This document shows, in pieces, positions 26,322-34,888 of a stretch of 64,000 nt of DNA. Source of the DNA: an uncultured Maribacter sp. (GTDB taxonomy: Bacteria; Bacteroidota; Bacteroidia; Flavobacteriales; Flavobacteriaceae); the NCBI GenBank assembly GCA_947504045.1, contig CANNFY010000002.1, positions 1 to 64,000 of the forward strand, written 5' to 3'. The number at the start of each line of letters is the position of its first letter. Positions within the stretch are counted from its first letter, which is position 1. Below the pieces are notes generated by a model. The model saw only the letters and a program-made list of their open reading frames with translations, ran no database searches and was not told the origin of the DNA. A program made the translations under genes and the position numbers.

Positions 26322-26687
26322 ATGGAAGTACTAAATACACAAATAGCAAAAAGAGAAGATAAACAATTATTAGTAATAACACATTTATCACAATATTTAG
26401 ATTATGTAACCGGATTTGGAGGACTTATAGTTCCTTTAGTATTATGGTTAACTTGTAAAGATAAAGTGCATAATATGGATGCGCATGGTAAAGCTGTTGT
26501 TAATTTTCAACTTAGTTTAATAGCGTATATATGCATAGGAATACCTTGTATATTACTATTGGGGTTAGGTTTTTTAATAATAGGTTTTGCAGTAGTATTA
26601 GGTTTAATAATGCCTGGTATAAATGCTATAAAAGCTAGTAACGGAGAGGATCCAAGTTACTTTGGTTCTTTTAAGTTTATTTCTTAA
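26322..26687 (+). CDS. DUF4870 membrane protein (121 aa)
   Basis: A small multi-pass protein. Its first hydrophobic stretch, around the GFGGLIVPLVLWLTCKDK motif (about residues 31-48), is typical of DUF4870. Then comes the conserved HGKAVVNFQLS, then two closely spaced membrane segments (about 67-105), ending GINAIKASNGEDPSYFG. The family is widespread and of unknown function. A bidirectional terminator follows, facing dnaN. Confidence 0.9.
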   Translation: MEVLNTQIAKREDKQLLVITHLSQYLDYVTGFGGLIVPLVLWLTCKDKVHNMDAHGKAVVNFQLSLIAYICIGIPCILLLGLGFLIIGFAVVLGLIMPGINAIKASNGEDPSYFGSFKFIS

Positions 26688-26703
26688 TAATATTTATAAT
26701 ACA

Positions 26704-26738
26704 TAAAAAAAGTCCTCCATATTTTGGAGGACTTTTTT
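26704..26738. terminator. Bidirectional terminator between DUF4870 and dnaN genes
   Basis: AAGTCCTCCA and TGGAGGACTT form a 10-bp stem flanked by A-run and T-run, so it can end both convergent transcripts. Confidence 0.9.
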
Positions 26739-26759
26739 AATTTATAAAACTTGTAGTAT

Positions 26760-27878
26760 TTAGCTGTTTAGCATTACTGGCATTACAAGCATGGTAACAG
26801 TTTCTCCTTCGTCTAAACCATCAGCAGGTGTAAGTATACCAGCTCTATTTGGTAAACTCATTTCTAAAGCAACGTCGTCTGAAGTAAGGTTGTTAAGCAT
26901 TTCTGTTAAGAAACGAGAGTTAAAACCTATTTGCATATCGTCTCCTTGGTAAGAACATGTAAGTCTTTCTTCCGCTTTATTACTGTAATCTATATCTTCA
27001 GCAGAAATGTTTAATTCTGCACCAGCAATTTTTAATCTTATTTGGTGTGTAGTTTTATTTGAGAAAATAGAAACCCTACGTACAGAACTTAATAATTGTG
27101 TTCTTGCAATAGTAAGTTTGTTTGGGTTTTCTTTTGGTATTACCGCTTCGTAATTAGGGTATTTACCATCTATTAATCTACAAATTAGCTCTGTGTTTTC
27201 AAAACTAAATTTTGCGTTACTATCATTATACTCTATAGTTACGTCAGCCTCGCTACCTGCTAATATTCCTTTTAATAAATTTAAAGGCTTTTTAGGCATA
27301 ATAAATTCTGCTACTTGCGATGCCGTAATATCTGTACGTTGGTATTTTACAAGTTTATGCGCATCGGTTGCAACAAAAGTTAAATTTTCTGGAGAAAATT
27401 GAAAAAACACACCACTCATAACAGGTCTTAAATCATCATTTCCGGCAGCAAAAATAGTTTTGTTTAGAGCAGTTGCTAAAACATCACCTAAAATTGTGGT
27501 AGAGCTAGGGTCTGCTAATTCTACAGCTTTCGGAAATTCTGCTCCATCTGCATAGGCTAATGCATATTTACCATGGTTAGAGCTTATTTCTACAGTATTA
27601 TTATTTTCTACAACAAACGTTAATGGTTGTTCTGGAAAAGTTTTTAAAGTTTCTAAAAGTAATTTTGCAGGAACAGCAATAGTACCTTCTGCATCAGAAT
27701 CTACTTCTAAAATAGAACTCATAGTTGTTTCTAAGTCAGATGCAGATACGGTTAATGTATTCTGCTTAAGATCAAAAAGAAAATTATCTAAAATAGGTAA
27801 GGTGTTACTATTGTTAATTACGCCTCCTAAAATTTGAAGTTGTTTTAATAAGTACGTACTAGATACTATAAATTTCAT
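26760..27878 (-). CDS. dnaN: DNA polymerase III subunit beta (sliding clamp)
   Basis: The beta clamp encircles DNA and tethers polymerase III and other proteins. All three clamp domains are present in 372 residues: MKFIVSSTYLLKQLQILGGV at the start, FAAGNDDLRPVMSGVFF at the second domain, and the C-terminal end VTMLVMPVMLNS matching the family's protein-binding pocket end (usually MPMRL). The ATG at 27878 is well placed. As in other Bacteroidetes it is not next to dnaA. TATCTTTG on the minus strand at 27970-27963 is a candidate -7 element. Confidence 0.97.
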   Translation of the reverse strand: MKFIVSSTYLLKQLQILGGVINNSNTLPILDNFLFDLKQNTLTVSASDLETTMSSILEVDSDAEGTIAVPAKLLLETLKTFPEQPLTFVVENNNTVEISSNHGKYALAYADGAEFPKAVELADPSSTTILGDVLATALNKTIFAAGNDDLRPVMSGVFFQFSPENLTFVATDAHKLVKYQRTDITASQVAEFIMPKKPLNLLKGILAGSEADVTIEYNDSNAKFSFENTELICRLIDGKYPNYEAVIPKENPNKLTIARTQLLSSVRRVSIFSNKTTHQIRLKIAGAELNISAEDIDYSNKAEERLTCSYQGDDMQIGFNSRFLTEMLNNLTSDDVALEMSLPNRAGILTPADGLDEGETVTMLVMPVMLNS

Positions 27879-28192
27879 TCGTTAGTTTTTTGTTGAAAAT
27901 ATCTTTTTGTAAACAGTAATTAATGGGAAAAAATAAGAGTAAATCTATTTTGTCTTCTCAAACAAAGATATTTTAAATGGTCTTTTTATGGAAACAAACT
28001 TATTAACAGAATTTATTTGGTAAAAAGTGTGTAATATCTATTTAGTTTGTTGACTGTGAGTGTTTAATGTTTTTTTTGCAGAAGTTATTTATTAACAAAT
28101 TTTAGGGTTGCAAAAATATAGCGAGAATATAAAAGGCGTTTACGTGTAATATGGTATTTAGAAAATTAGATAAAATAGAAAGTATTTAATAA
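27879..28192. other. 314-bp intergenic region upstream of dnaN
   Basis: No gene is seen. It contains a candidate minus-strand -7 box (TATCTTTG, 27970-27963) for dnaN and two TTATTAACA-like sequences. The downstream part is the trailer of the monooxygenase gene ending at 28193. Confidence 0.6.
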
Positions 28193-28489
28193 TTACTTTA
28201 GAACTTCTTTTTTGTGTACACTCCAAGCTTGTGGTTTTTCGGCAAAAAGAATTTTTATTTTTGGCCACAATGTTTTGAAAAAATCAGATTCTTTATAAGA
28301 AATTAAAAAAGATTCATCTTCCCAATAGCTATAGGTAAAAAACACAGTGGGTGTATTTATATCTTGGTATAGTTCTAAAAAAGTACAACCTTTACTAGTT
28401 CTAATTGTATGTTTAGTTTCTTTAAAAAGTTCTTTAAAAGTAGTAATGTTTTCTTCTTTAAAAGTTAGTTTTACAATTCGCACTATCAT
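28193..28489 (-). CDS. Antibiotic biosynthesis monooxygenase (ABM) family protein (98 aa)
   Basis: Small ferredoxin-like fold protein. It begins MIVRIVKLTFKEENITTFKE, has the CTFLELYQDI strand and FFTYSYWEDESFLISYKES, and ends with W-P-K-I in TLWPKIKILFAEKP, all typical of the ABM/YgiN group that includes quinol monooxygenases and heme-degrading proteins. The true substrate cannot be told. Its ATG directly abuts the TAA of the upstream DUF62 gene, so the two are translated from one message. Confidence 0.85.
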   Translation of the reverse strand: MIVRIVKLTFKEENITTFKELFKETKHTIRTSKGCTFLELYQDINTPTVFFTYSYWEDESFLISYKESDFFKTLWPKIKILFAEKPQAWSVHKKEVLK

Positions 28490-29320
28490 TTAAAGAAAGT
28501 TTATAGTTATCGTATCTCTATAATCTAATCCTAATAGGGTAGAAGCTCCACCAACAGTGTCTAAATTACTTTTATATATAGCAAGTTCTATGTATTCAGA
28601 AGAATTAAATAAGGCTAATAATTCTCCAGGACCTTTACGGCTGTTTTTATCTAAATTAAAATCTACTATACCACTATATTTATGGTGTATTTTTTTTAAG
28701 ATATTATTTCTAGCATGCAATTCAAAATCTCTTCCATTCCTATAAGATTCAAATAAATGCTTAGGAATATTAGTTACAACATTTCCATAGTTATCTATAT
28801 AAATAACATTTCCTATAATTTTATTCCCTGTATCAGAAACCATTGCTTTAAACTCTTTAATTTCTTTAAGAGCAGTAAATGGTTTTCCTATTACTTCTAA
28901 AGTACCACCTCTGGCTATATGGCAGGCAACTTTTGCAAAAATATCTTTTACAGGAAAAGGCCCTTTTATAGGGTTTGGTATGGCTATCTGAAAAACTTTT
29001 GTTGGTTTTTTTTCTAATGTTAATAAGCCAATAACTCCAGTGTTAGCGGTAACAAAATAATGGCCATCTATTAATACTACAATATGTTCTTTCTCTAAGG
29101 TAGATTCGGAGTCTATACCAACAATGTGTATAGTACCTTTTGGAAAATCTTTATAAGAGTTTTCTAAAACATATGCACATTGTTGTACATTAAAAGGTTC
29201 TATATGATGTGATATGTCGACAATCTTAATATCTAGTAATTCTTTATATATAGAACCTTTTAAAGCCCCAACATAAAAATCTTTAAGTCCAAAATCTGTA
29301 GTTAGTGTAATTATTGCCAT
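28490..29320 (-). CDS. SAM hydroxide adenosyltransferase (DUF62) family protein
   Basis: The N-terminal domain starts ITLTTDFGLKDFYVGALKG and continues IVDISHHIEPFNV, diagnostic of the fluorinase/chlorinase/SAM hydroxide adenosyltransferase family. A C-terminal barrel-like domain carries YIDNYGNVVTNI. In characterised homologues SAM is hydrolysed to adenosine and methionine using an Asp-Arg-His triad. Here Asp70 is kept, but the Arg position reads Lys77 and the His site (FHGRD in archaeal relatives) reads FPVKD (Pro123). The catalytic role is therefore uncertain, and this subfamily may do something else. It is co-transcribed with the ABM gene and divergent from phoH. Confidence 0.85.
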   Translation of the reverse strand: MAIITLTTDFGLKDFYVGALKGSIYKELLDIKIVDISHHIEPFNVQQCAYVLENSYKDFPKGTIHIVGIDSESTLEKEHIVVLIDGHYFVTANTGVIGLLTLEKKPTKVFQIAIPNPIKGPFPVKDIFAKVACHIARGGTLEVIGKPFTALKEIKEFKAMVSDTGNKIIGNVIYIDNYGNVVTNIPKHLFESYRNGRDFELHARNNILKKIHHKYSGIVDFNLDKNSRKGPGELLALFNSSEYIELAIYKSNLDTVGGASTLLGLDYRDTITINFL

Positions 29321-29368
29321 ACAGCAATGTTGATATGTTTTTGGTTATGCAAACTGAAAAATTACTTA

Positions 29369-29399
29369 AGTTTGTTAAACAAAATTAAACAAAATTAAC
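29369..29399. promoter_or_regulatory. TTTGTTAAACAAA palindrome with tandem AAACAAAATT copies
   Basis: TTTGTTAAACAAA (29371-29383) is a near-perfect palindrome and is followed by AAACAAAATT repeated with a 10-bp period up to 29399. It lies between the divergent DUF62 and phoH genes. The same core occurs upstream of the photolyase operon at 51062-51078. Confidence 0.4.
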
Positions 29400-29447
29400 G
29401 GAGCATTTTAATATTTTTATACTATAACTTAAAAACCATATTTTTTT

Positions 29448-30401
29448 TTGAACGAACTTATTTTAGAGATAACGGAGATTAGTCCTAGAGAGTTTTTTGG
29501 ACAAGGAAACGAGAATATTAACCTTATTAAAAAATATTTTCCAAAGCTTAAAATAGTAGCTAGAGGAAGTAAAATTAAGGTTTATGGTGATGAAGAACTT
29601 TTAGAAGAGTTTGAAAAGCGTTTTGATATGCTTACAGCTCATTTTGCAAAGTATAATAAATTAGACGAAAATTCTATAGAAAGAGTTTTAACCAGTAATG
29701 AAGAGGCAGACTACACTTCTTCTGCAAACAGTGGCGAAACCCTTGTACATGGTGTTAGCGGAAGGCTAATAAAAGCACAAACGGCAAACCAACGAAAATT
29801 GGTAGATGCAGCAAGAAAAAACGATATGGTATTTGCAATAGGTCCTGCAGGAACAGGAAAAACCTATACAGGTGTTGCAATTGCTGTAAAAGCACTTAAA
29901 GAAAAGCAAGTAAAGCGTATAATATTAACAAGGCCAGCAGTAGAAGCAGGAGAAAATTTAGGTTTTTTACCTGGAGATTTAAAAGAAAAACTAGATCCTT
30001 ATATGCAGCCTTTATATGATGCCTTAAGAGATATGATTCCTGCTGAAAAATTAGTGCATTATATAGAAAATGGAACTATACAAATTGCACCAATGGCATT
30101 TATGCGCGGTAGAACCTTAGACAACGCTTTTGTTATTTTAGATGAAGCTCAGAATACAACCCATGCCCAAATGAAAATGTTTTTAACACGTATGGGTAAA
30201 AACGCAAAATTTTTATTAACAGGTGATCCGGGTCAAATAGATTTGCCTAGAAGAACTATATCTGGTTTAAAAGAAGCTATTCTTGTTCTAAAAGATGTAG
30301 AAGGAATAGAAATTATTCATTTAGATGATAAAGATGTAATAAGACATAAATTAGTTAAAAAAGTAATAGCAGCTTATAAAAGTATAGAACACCAGAATTA
30401 A
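29448..30401 (+). CDS. PhoH family protein (ATPase, 317 aa)
   Basis: An N-terminal KH-like segment (about 1-90) is followed by the PhoH P-loop ATPase domain: Walker [12 protein letters not shown] near residue 137, [17 protein letters not shown], Walker [11 protein letters not shown] and sensor [10 protein letters not shown]. The start is a TTG at 29448 preceded by a T-run; the product begins [11 protein letters not shown], the usual family start. Cytosolic ATP-binding protein, possibly involved in RNA metabolism in the wider family; its exact role is unknown. It precedes purC by 7 bp, a pairing common in Flavobacteriaceae. Confidence 0.93.
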   Translation: MNELILEITEISPREFFGQGNENINLIKKYFPKLKIVARGSKIKVYGDEELLEEFEKRFDMLTAHFAKYNKLDENSIERVLTSNEEADYTSSANSGETLVHGVSGRLIKAQTANQRKLVDAARKNDMVFAIGPAGTGKTYTGVAIAVKALKEKQVKRIILTRPAVEAGENLGFLPGDLKEKLDPYMQPLYDALRDMIPAEKLVHYIENGTIQIAPMAFMRGRTLDNAFVILDEAQNTTHAQMKMFLTRMGKNAKFLLTGDPGQIDLPRRTISGLKEAILVLKDVEGIEIIHLDDKDVIRHKLVKKVIAAYKSIEHQN

Positions 30402-30408
30402 AAATAAT

Positions 30409-31359
30409 ATGAGTAATACAATTATAGATACCAATTTTAATTTTCCAAGTCAAGAAAGTGTTTATAAAGGAAAAGTAAGAGAAGTATATAAGTTAAAAAA
30501 TAATGTATTAGTAATGGTAGCTACAGATCGTCTTTCAGCTTTTGATGTGGTAATGCCAAAGGGAATACCATACAAAGGGCAAATACTAAATCAAATTGCT
30601 ACTAAAATGATGGCCGATACGGCTGATATAGTACCAAATTGGTTAACTGCTACTCCTGACCCAAATGTAGCTGTTGGAGAGGCTTGTGAGCCTTTTAAAG
30701 TAGAAATGGTAATAAGAGGATACATGTCTGGTCACGCAGCTAGAGAGTATAAATTAGGAAAAAGAGTTTTATGTGGTGTTTCTATGCCAGAAGGTATGCA
30801 AGAGAACGACAAATTTCCTGCTCCAATAATAACTCCTGCTACTAAAGCAGAAATGGGTGATCATGATGAAGATATTTCTAGAGAAGATATTTTAAAAAGA
30901 GGCATTGTTTCTGAGGAGGATTATATAGTGTTAGAAAATTATACTAAAGCACTTTTTCAAAGAGGTACAGAAATAGCAGCAAAAAGAGGTTTAATATTAG
31001 TAGATACTAAATATGAATTTGGAAAAACTTCTGAAGGTAAAATTGTATTGATTGACGAAATTCATACACCAGACTCTTCAAGGTATTTTTATGCAGACGG
31101 TTATAAAGAAAGACAAGAAAAAGGAGAACCTCAAAAGCAGCTTTCTAAAGAGTTTGTAAGACAATGGTTAATTAGTAATAATTTTCAAGGTCTAGAAGGG
31201 CAAACAGTTCCAGAAATGACTGACGAATATATTTCTTCAGTATCAGAAAGGTATATAGAACTTTATGAGAATATTACAGGAGAAACTTTTATAAAAGCAG
31301 ATATTTCTGATATTCAAGAGCGTATAAATAGTAATGTTTTAGAGTACCTTAAGGCTTAG
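30409..31359 (+). CDS. purC: Phosphoribosylaminoimidazole-succinocarboxamide synthase
   Basis: Catalyses the ATP-dependent joining of CAIR and aspartate to give SAICAR in de novo purine synthesis. Motifs: GKVREVYKL near residue 21, [44 protein letters not shown]. At 316 residues it is the longer form seen in Bacteroidetes. It follows phoH with a 7-bp gap, so the two form an operon. Confidence 0.97.
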   Translation: MSNTIIDTNFNFPSQESVYKGKVREVYKLKNNVLVMVATDRLSAFDVVMPKGIPYKGQILNQIATKMMADTADIVPNWLTATPDPNVAVGEACEPFKVEMVIRGYMSGHAAREYKLGKRVLCGVSMPEGMQENDKFPAPIITPATKAEMGDHDEDISREDILKRGIVSEEDYIVLENYTKALFQRGTEIAAKRGLILVDTKYEFGKTSEGKIVLIDEIHTPDSSRYFYADGYKERQEKGEPQKQLSKEFVRQWLISNNFQGLEGQTVPEMTDEYISSVSERYIELYENITGETFIKADISDIQERINSNVLEYLKA

Positions 31360-31549
31360 TATGTTTTTAAAATATTTTAATACTATTTATAATTATATAA
31401 AATGCATTATTAAATAAGAAGAATAAGGCCTTTCTTGTTGCTAATACTAGCATATATAAGGGGTCTTATTCCAAATTGTGTAAAAATTAGAGGTAAGTAG
31501 ATTACAAGTTCTAAATTGTCGTTATATTAGGATATAAAGATAAACATAG

Positions 31550-34500
31550 ATGGCTCTAAAAGTTTCAATATCCCACAAAACAACATACAAATATGATAGA
31601 AGTATTAATTTATCTCCTCATATTTTTAGGTTACGACCAGCACCGCATAGTAGAACTCCTATAGAAGCTTATTCTATTAAAATAAAACCAGAAAATCATT
31701 TTTTTAACTGGCAACAAGATCCATTTGGTAATTATTTAGCACGTATTGTTTTTCCAGAAAAAACAACAGAACTTTCTGTTGATGTTGAAATTATTGCGGA
31801 TTTAAAAACAATTAATCCGTTCGATTTTTTTGTAGAAGAAGATGTAGAAACATTTCCATTTACGTATTCCGAAGAGCTAAAAAAAGAATTGCTACCTTAT
31901 TTAGAAAAGGTAGAGAGTGGTCCGCTTTTAAAAAAATGGCTTTCAAAAATTGATTTATCACCTAAGCGAAGTATAGATTTTTTAATAGAACTTAATAGTA
32001 ATTTAAATAAGCATTTAAATTATACATTACGTTTAGAGCCAGGTGTACAAACTTGTGAAGAAACTTTAGAGAGCAAATTAGGCTCTTGTAGAGATTTTGC
32101 ATGGTTACTTGTGCAAACCTTACGTCATGTAGGTTTAGCTGCACGTTTTGTTTCAGGATATTTAGTGCAATTAAAATCGGACGAAAAATCATTAGACGGA
32201 CCTTCTGGTCCAGAAGAAGATTTTACAGATTTACATGCTTGGGCAGAAGTGTATTTACCAGGCGCAGGTTGGATAGGTTTAGATGCTACTTCTGGTTTAT
32301 TAGCTGGGGAAGGCCATATACCACTAGCTTGTACACCTTCATACGAAAGCGCTGCACCAGTAAGTGGTTTAGCTGATTTTGCAGAAACTACATTCGAATT
32401 TGAAAATTCTGTTACAAGAATTTTTGAATCTCCAAGAGTTACAAAACCATATACAGATGAGCAATGGAATGCTATTTATAACCTTGGGTTTAAAGTAGAA
32501 GAAGAACTACAAGAGAATGATGTTCGTTTAACTATGGGCGGAGAACCTACATTTGTTTCTGTAGATGATATGGAGTCTGATGAGTGGAATGTAGCAGCTG
32601 ATGGCCAGCATAAAAGAGAACTTGCAAGTAAGTTATCTACAAGGTTATTAGAAGTATTTGGCAAAGGAGGACTTTTGCATCATGCGCAAGGAAAATGGTA
32701 TCCTGGAGAACCATTACCACGTTGGTTAATTGGTTTACATTGGAGAAAAGATGGAAAACCTATTTGGAAAGACCCTAGTTTACTAGCTTCTTTTGCGGAG
32801 GAATATAAACTGCCAAAAAAAATAACCAAAAAGTTTTTAAAAACTCTTGGGTGGTATTTAGGTTGTGAAACTAATAGTGTAATGCCAGCCTATGAAGATG
32901 CCTTTTATTTTTTATGGGAAGAAGGAAAATTACCAATAGATGTAAAACCTAAAAAATATACTAAAGATGATACGCATTTACGTAGAAAATTAGGAGACAT
33001 CTTAGAGCAAGGTATTGGTAAAGTTGTGGGGCATGTTTATCCATTAACAAAAAAAAATAATCAATGGTTAACTAACAAATGGAAGTTTAGAAGTAAGCGT
33101 TTATTCTTAACACCTGGTAATTCAGCAATAGGATTACGACTGCCATTAAATTCGTTACTACAGGATCCACCTATACCATCAGAACCTACAGCAGAACCAG
33201 AGCTTTTTGAAACTAGCCCTAATTTGCCATCGTCAGATGCGGCATTAAAAAAAAGGTTAAAACTAATAGAAACAAAATCTGTAAAAAATCACCCGTACGT
33301 ACGTACTGCAATATGTGCTGAAGTTCGAGAAAATAAATTATTTATTTACTTACCACCTTTAGATAGTGCGGAAGACTTTTTAGATTTAGTTGCTAGTATA
33401 GAGGCTACAGCTAAAGAATTAAAAGTGCCGGTTATACTAGAAGGGTATGAGCCACCACGTGATAATAGGTTAGAAGTACTAAAAGTAACCCCTGATCCAG
33501 GAGTTATAGAGGTAAATGTTCATCCAGCAAAAAACTGGAAAGAACTAACAGATAATACTCTTACACTGTATGATGAGGCTAAAAAAGCACGCTTAAGTGC
33601 CGAAAAGTTTATGTTAGATGGTAAACATACAGGTACTGGTGGAGGTAATCATGTAACACTAGGAGGAATAACACCTGCTGATAGTCCATTATTACGTAAC
33701 CCACAATTATTACGAAGTTTGCTAACATTTTGGCAACACCACCCTGGATTGTCTTATTTATTTTCCGGTGCATTTATTGGACCTACGAGTCAAGCACCAA
33801 GGGTAGATGAAGCAAGATTGGAAAATTTATATGAATTAGAAATTGCTTTTTCGCAAATACCAGAAGATAAAGAAGTCCCTTTTTGGTTGACAGATAGACT
33901 TTTTAGGCATTTATTAACGGATATTACAGGAAATACCCATAGAGCAGAATTTTGCATTGATAAATTATACTCACCAGATTCATCTTCAGGTAGATTAGGA
34001 ATATTAGAACTTAGAGCTTTTGATATGCCTCCTCATGCGCAAATGAGTTTAATGCAAATGTTATTAGTGCGCACCTTGGTTTCATGGTTTTGGAAAAAGC
34101 CTTATAAACATAAACTAGTGCGTTGGGGAACAGAACTGCATGATAAATTTTTGCTGGAGCATTATGTAAAAGAAGATATAAAAGATATTGTAGAGCAATT
34201 AAACGAGGCAGGTTACCCATTTAAGCTAGATTGGTTCGACCCATTTTTTGAGTTCCGTTTTCCTTTATATGGTATGGTAGAAGTAAATACCATTCAATTA
34301 GAACTTAGAATGGCTATAGAACCATGGAATGTATTAGGAGAAGAAATGACAGGAGGAGGTACCTCTCGTTATGTAGATTCTTCATTAGAACGTGTACAAG
34401 TAAAAGTAAATAACTTTAATAGTAAACGATATTCACTTACATGTAACGGTGTAAAAGTAGAACTTAGTCCTACAGGTACAAAAGGGGAATACGTAGCTGG

Positions 34501-34876
34501 TGTTCGTTTTAAAGCATGGCAACCTTGGTCTGCATTGCACCCAACTATTGGTGTAGATACGCCATTAGTTTTTGATATTGTTGATGATTGGAATAAAAAA
34601 TCTATAGGCGGATGTACATATTTTGTAGCGCATCCAGGAGGGCTTTCTTATGATACCTATCCAATTAATAGTCTAGAGGCAGAGTCTAGAAGAATAAATA
34701 GATTCTGGGATATAGGACTAACACAAGATGATGCTTTGCCAAAAGAAATGGTTGCATCAACAAATTTTGTTAGTAGAATGGTAGAACCTAAAGATGCTTC
34801 TAGTACATTTGCTTATTCAGAGATTCCAATAAATCCAGAATACCCACATGTTTTGGATTTACGAAAAAAGAAATAA
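31550..34876 (+). CDS. Transglutaminase-like protein fused to DUF2126 (1,108 aa)
   Basis: The N-terminal part (1-290) is a bacterial transglutaminase/cysteine protease domain preceded by a beta-sandwich: catalytic Cys180 in GSCRDFAWLL, His229 in LHAWAEVYLP, Asp245 in IGLDATSG. The rest (about 310-1,105) is the DUF2126 region, including LTMGGEPTFVS, FMLDGKHTGTGGGNHV and LELRAFDMPPHAQMS, a glutamine-synthetase-like or carboxylate-amine-ligase-like architecture in published predictions. It starts the three-gene operon with a permuted ATP-grasp/alpha-E protein and a second transglutaminase. The cluster is predicted in the literature to make or trim a peptide-like tag or metabolite; no substrate is known. 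Confidence 0.93.
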   Translation: MALKVSISHKTTYKYDRSINLSPHIFRLRPAPHSRTPIEAYSIKIKPENHFFNWQQDPFGNYLARIVFPEKTTELSVDVEIIADLKTINPFDFFVEEDVETFPFTYSEELKKELLPYLEKVESGPLLKKWLSKIDLSPKRSIDFLIELNSNLNKHLNYTLRLEPGVQTCEETLESKLGSCRDFAWLLVQTLRHVGLAARFVSGYLVQLKSDEKSLDGPSGPEEDFTDLHAWAEVYLPGAGWIGLDATSGLLAGEGHIPLACTPSYESAAPVSGLADFAETTFEFENSVTRIFESPRVTKPYTDEQWNAIYNLGFKVEEELQENDVRLTMGGEPTFVSVDDMESDEWNVAADGQHKRELASKLSTRLLEVFGKGGLLHHAQGKWYPGEPLPRWLIGLHWRKDGKPIWKDPSLLASFAEEYKLPKKITKKFLKTLGWYLGCETNSVMPAYEDAFYFLWEEGKLPIDVKPKKYTKDDTHLRRKLGDILEQGIGKVVGHVYPLTKKNNQWLTNKWKFRSKRLFLTPGNSAIGLRLPLNSLLQDPPIPSEPTAEPELFETSPNLPSSDAALKKRLKLIETKSVKNHPYVRTAICAEVRENKLFIYLPPLDSAEDFLDLVASIEATAKELKVPVILEGYEPPRDNRLEVLKVTPDPGVIEVNVHPAKNWKELTDNTLTLYDEAKKARLSAEKFMLDGKHTGTGGGNHVTLGGITPADSPLLRNPQLLRSLLTFWQHHPGLSYLFSGAFIGPTSQAPRVDEARLENLYELEIAFSQIPEDKEVPFWLTDRLFRHLLTDITGNTHRAEFCIDKLYSPDSSSGRLGILELRAFDMPPHAQMSLMQMLLVRTLVSWFWKKPYKHKLVRWGTELHDKFLLEHYVKEDIKDIVEQLNEAGYPFKLDWFDPFFEFRFPLYGMVEVNTIQLELRMAIEPWNVLGEEMTGGGTSRYVDSSLERVQVKVNNFNSKRYSLTCNGVKVELSPTGTKGEYVAGVRFKAWQPWSALHPTIGVDTPLVFDIVDDWNKKSIGGCTYFVAHPGGLSYDTYPINSLEAESRRINRFWDIGLTQDDALPKEMVASTNFVSRMVEPKDASSTFAYSEIPINPEYPHVLDLRKKK

Positions 34877-34888
34877 AGTAAATTTTAA

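Noticed and set aside
27879-28192. Replication origin next to dnaN, with DnaA-box-like TTATTAACA sequences
   Set aside because: Only loose matches in an AT-rich context, no dnaA or other origin genes nearby, and Bacteroidetes dnaN is usually not at the origin. A GC-skew plot of the whole chromosome would decide.
31360-31549. Imperfect inverted repeat AATAAGGCC/GGGGTCTTATT after purC as a terminator
   Set aside because: The arms mismatch at several positions, the loop is long and no T-run follows, so I do not call it.
32101-32376. ORF of 91 codons on the plus strand in another frame of the DUF2126 gene, and similar out-of-frame ORFs in dnaN, fmt and galK
   Set aside because: They overlap well-supported genes in other frames and show no domain, signal or independent initiation evidence.
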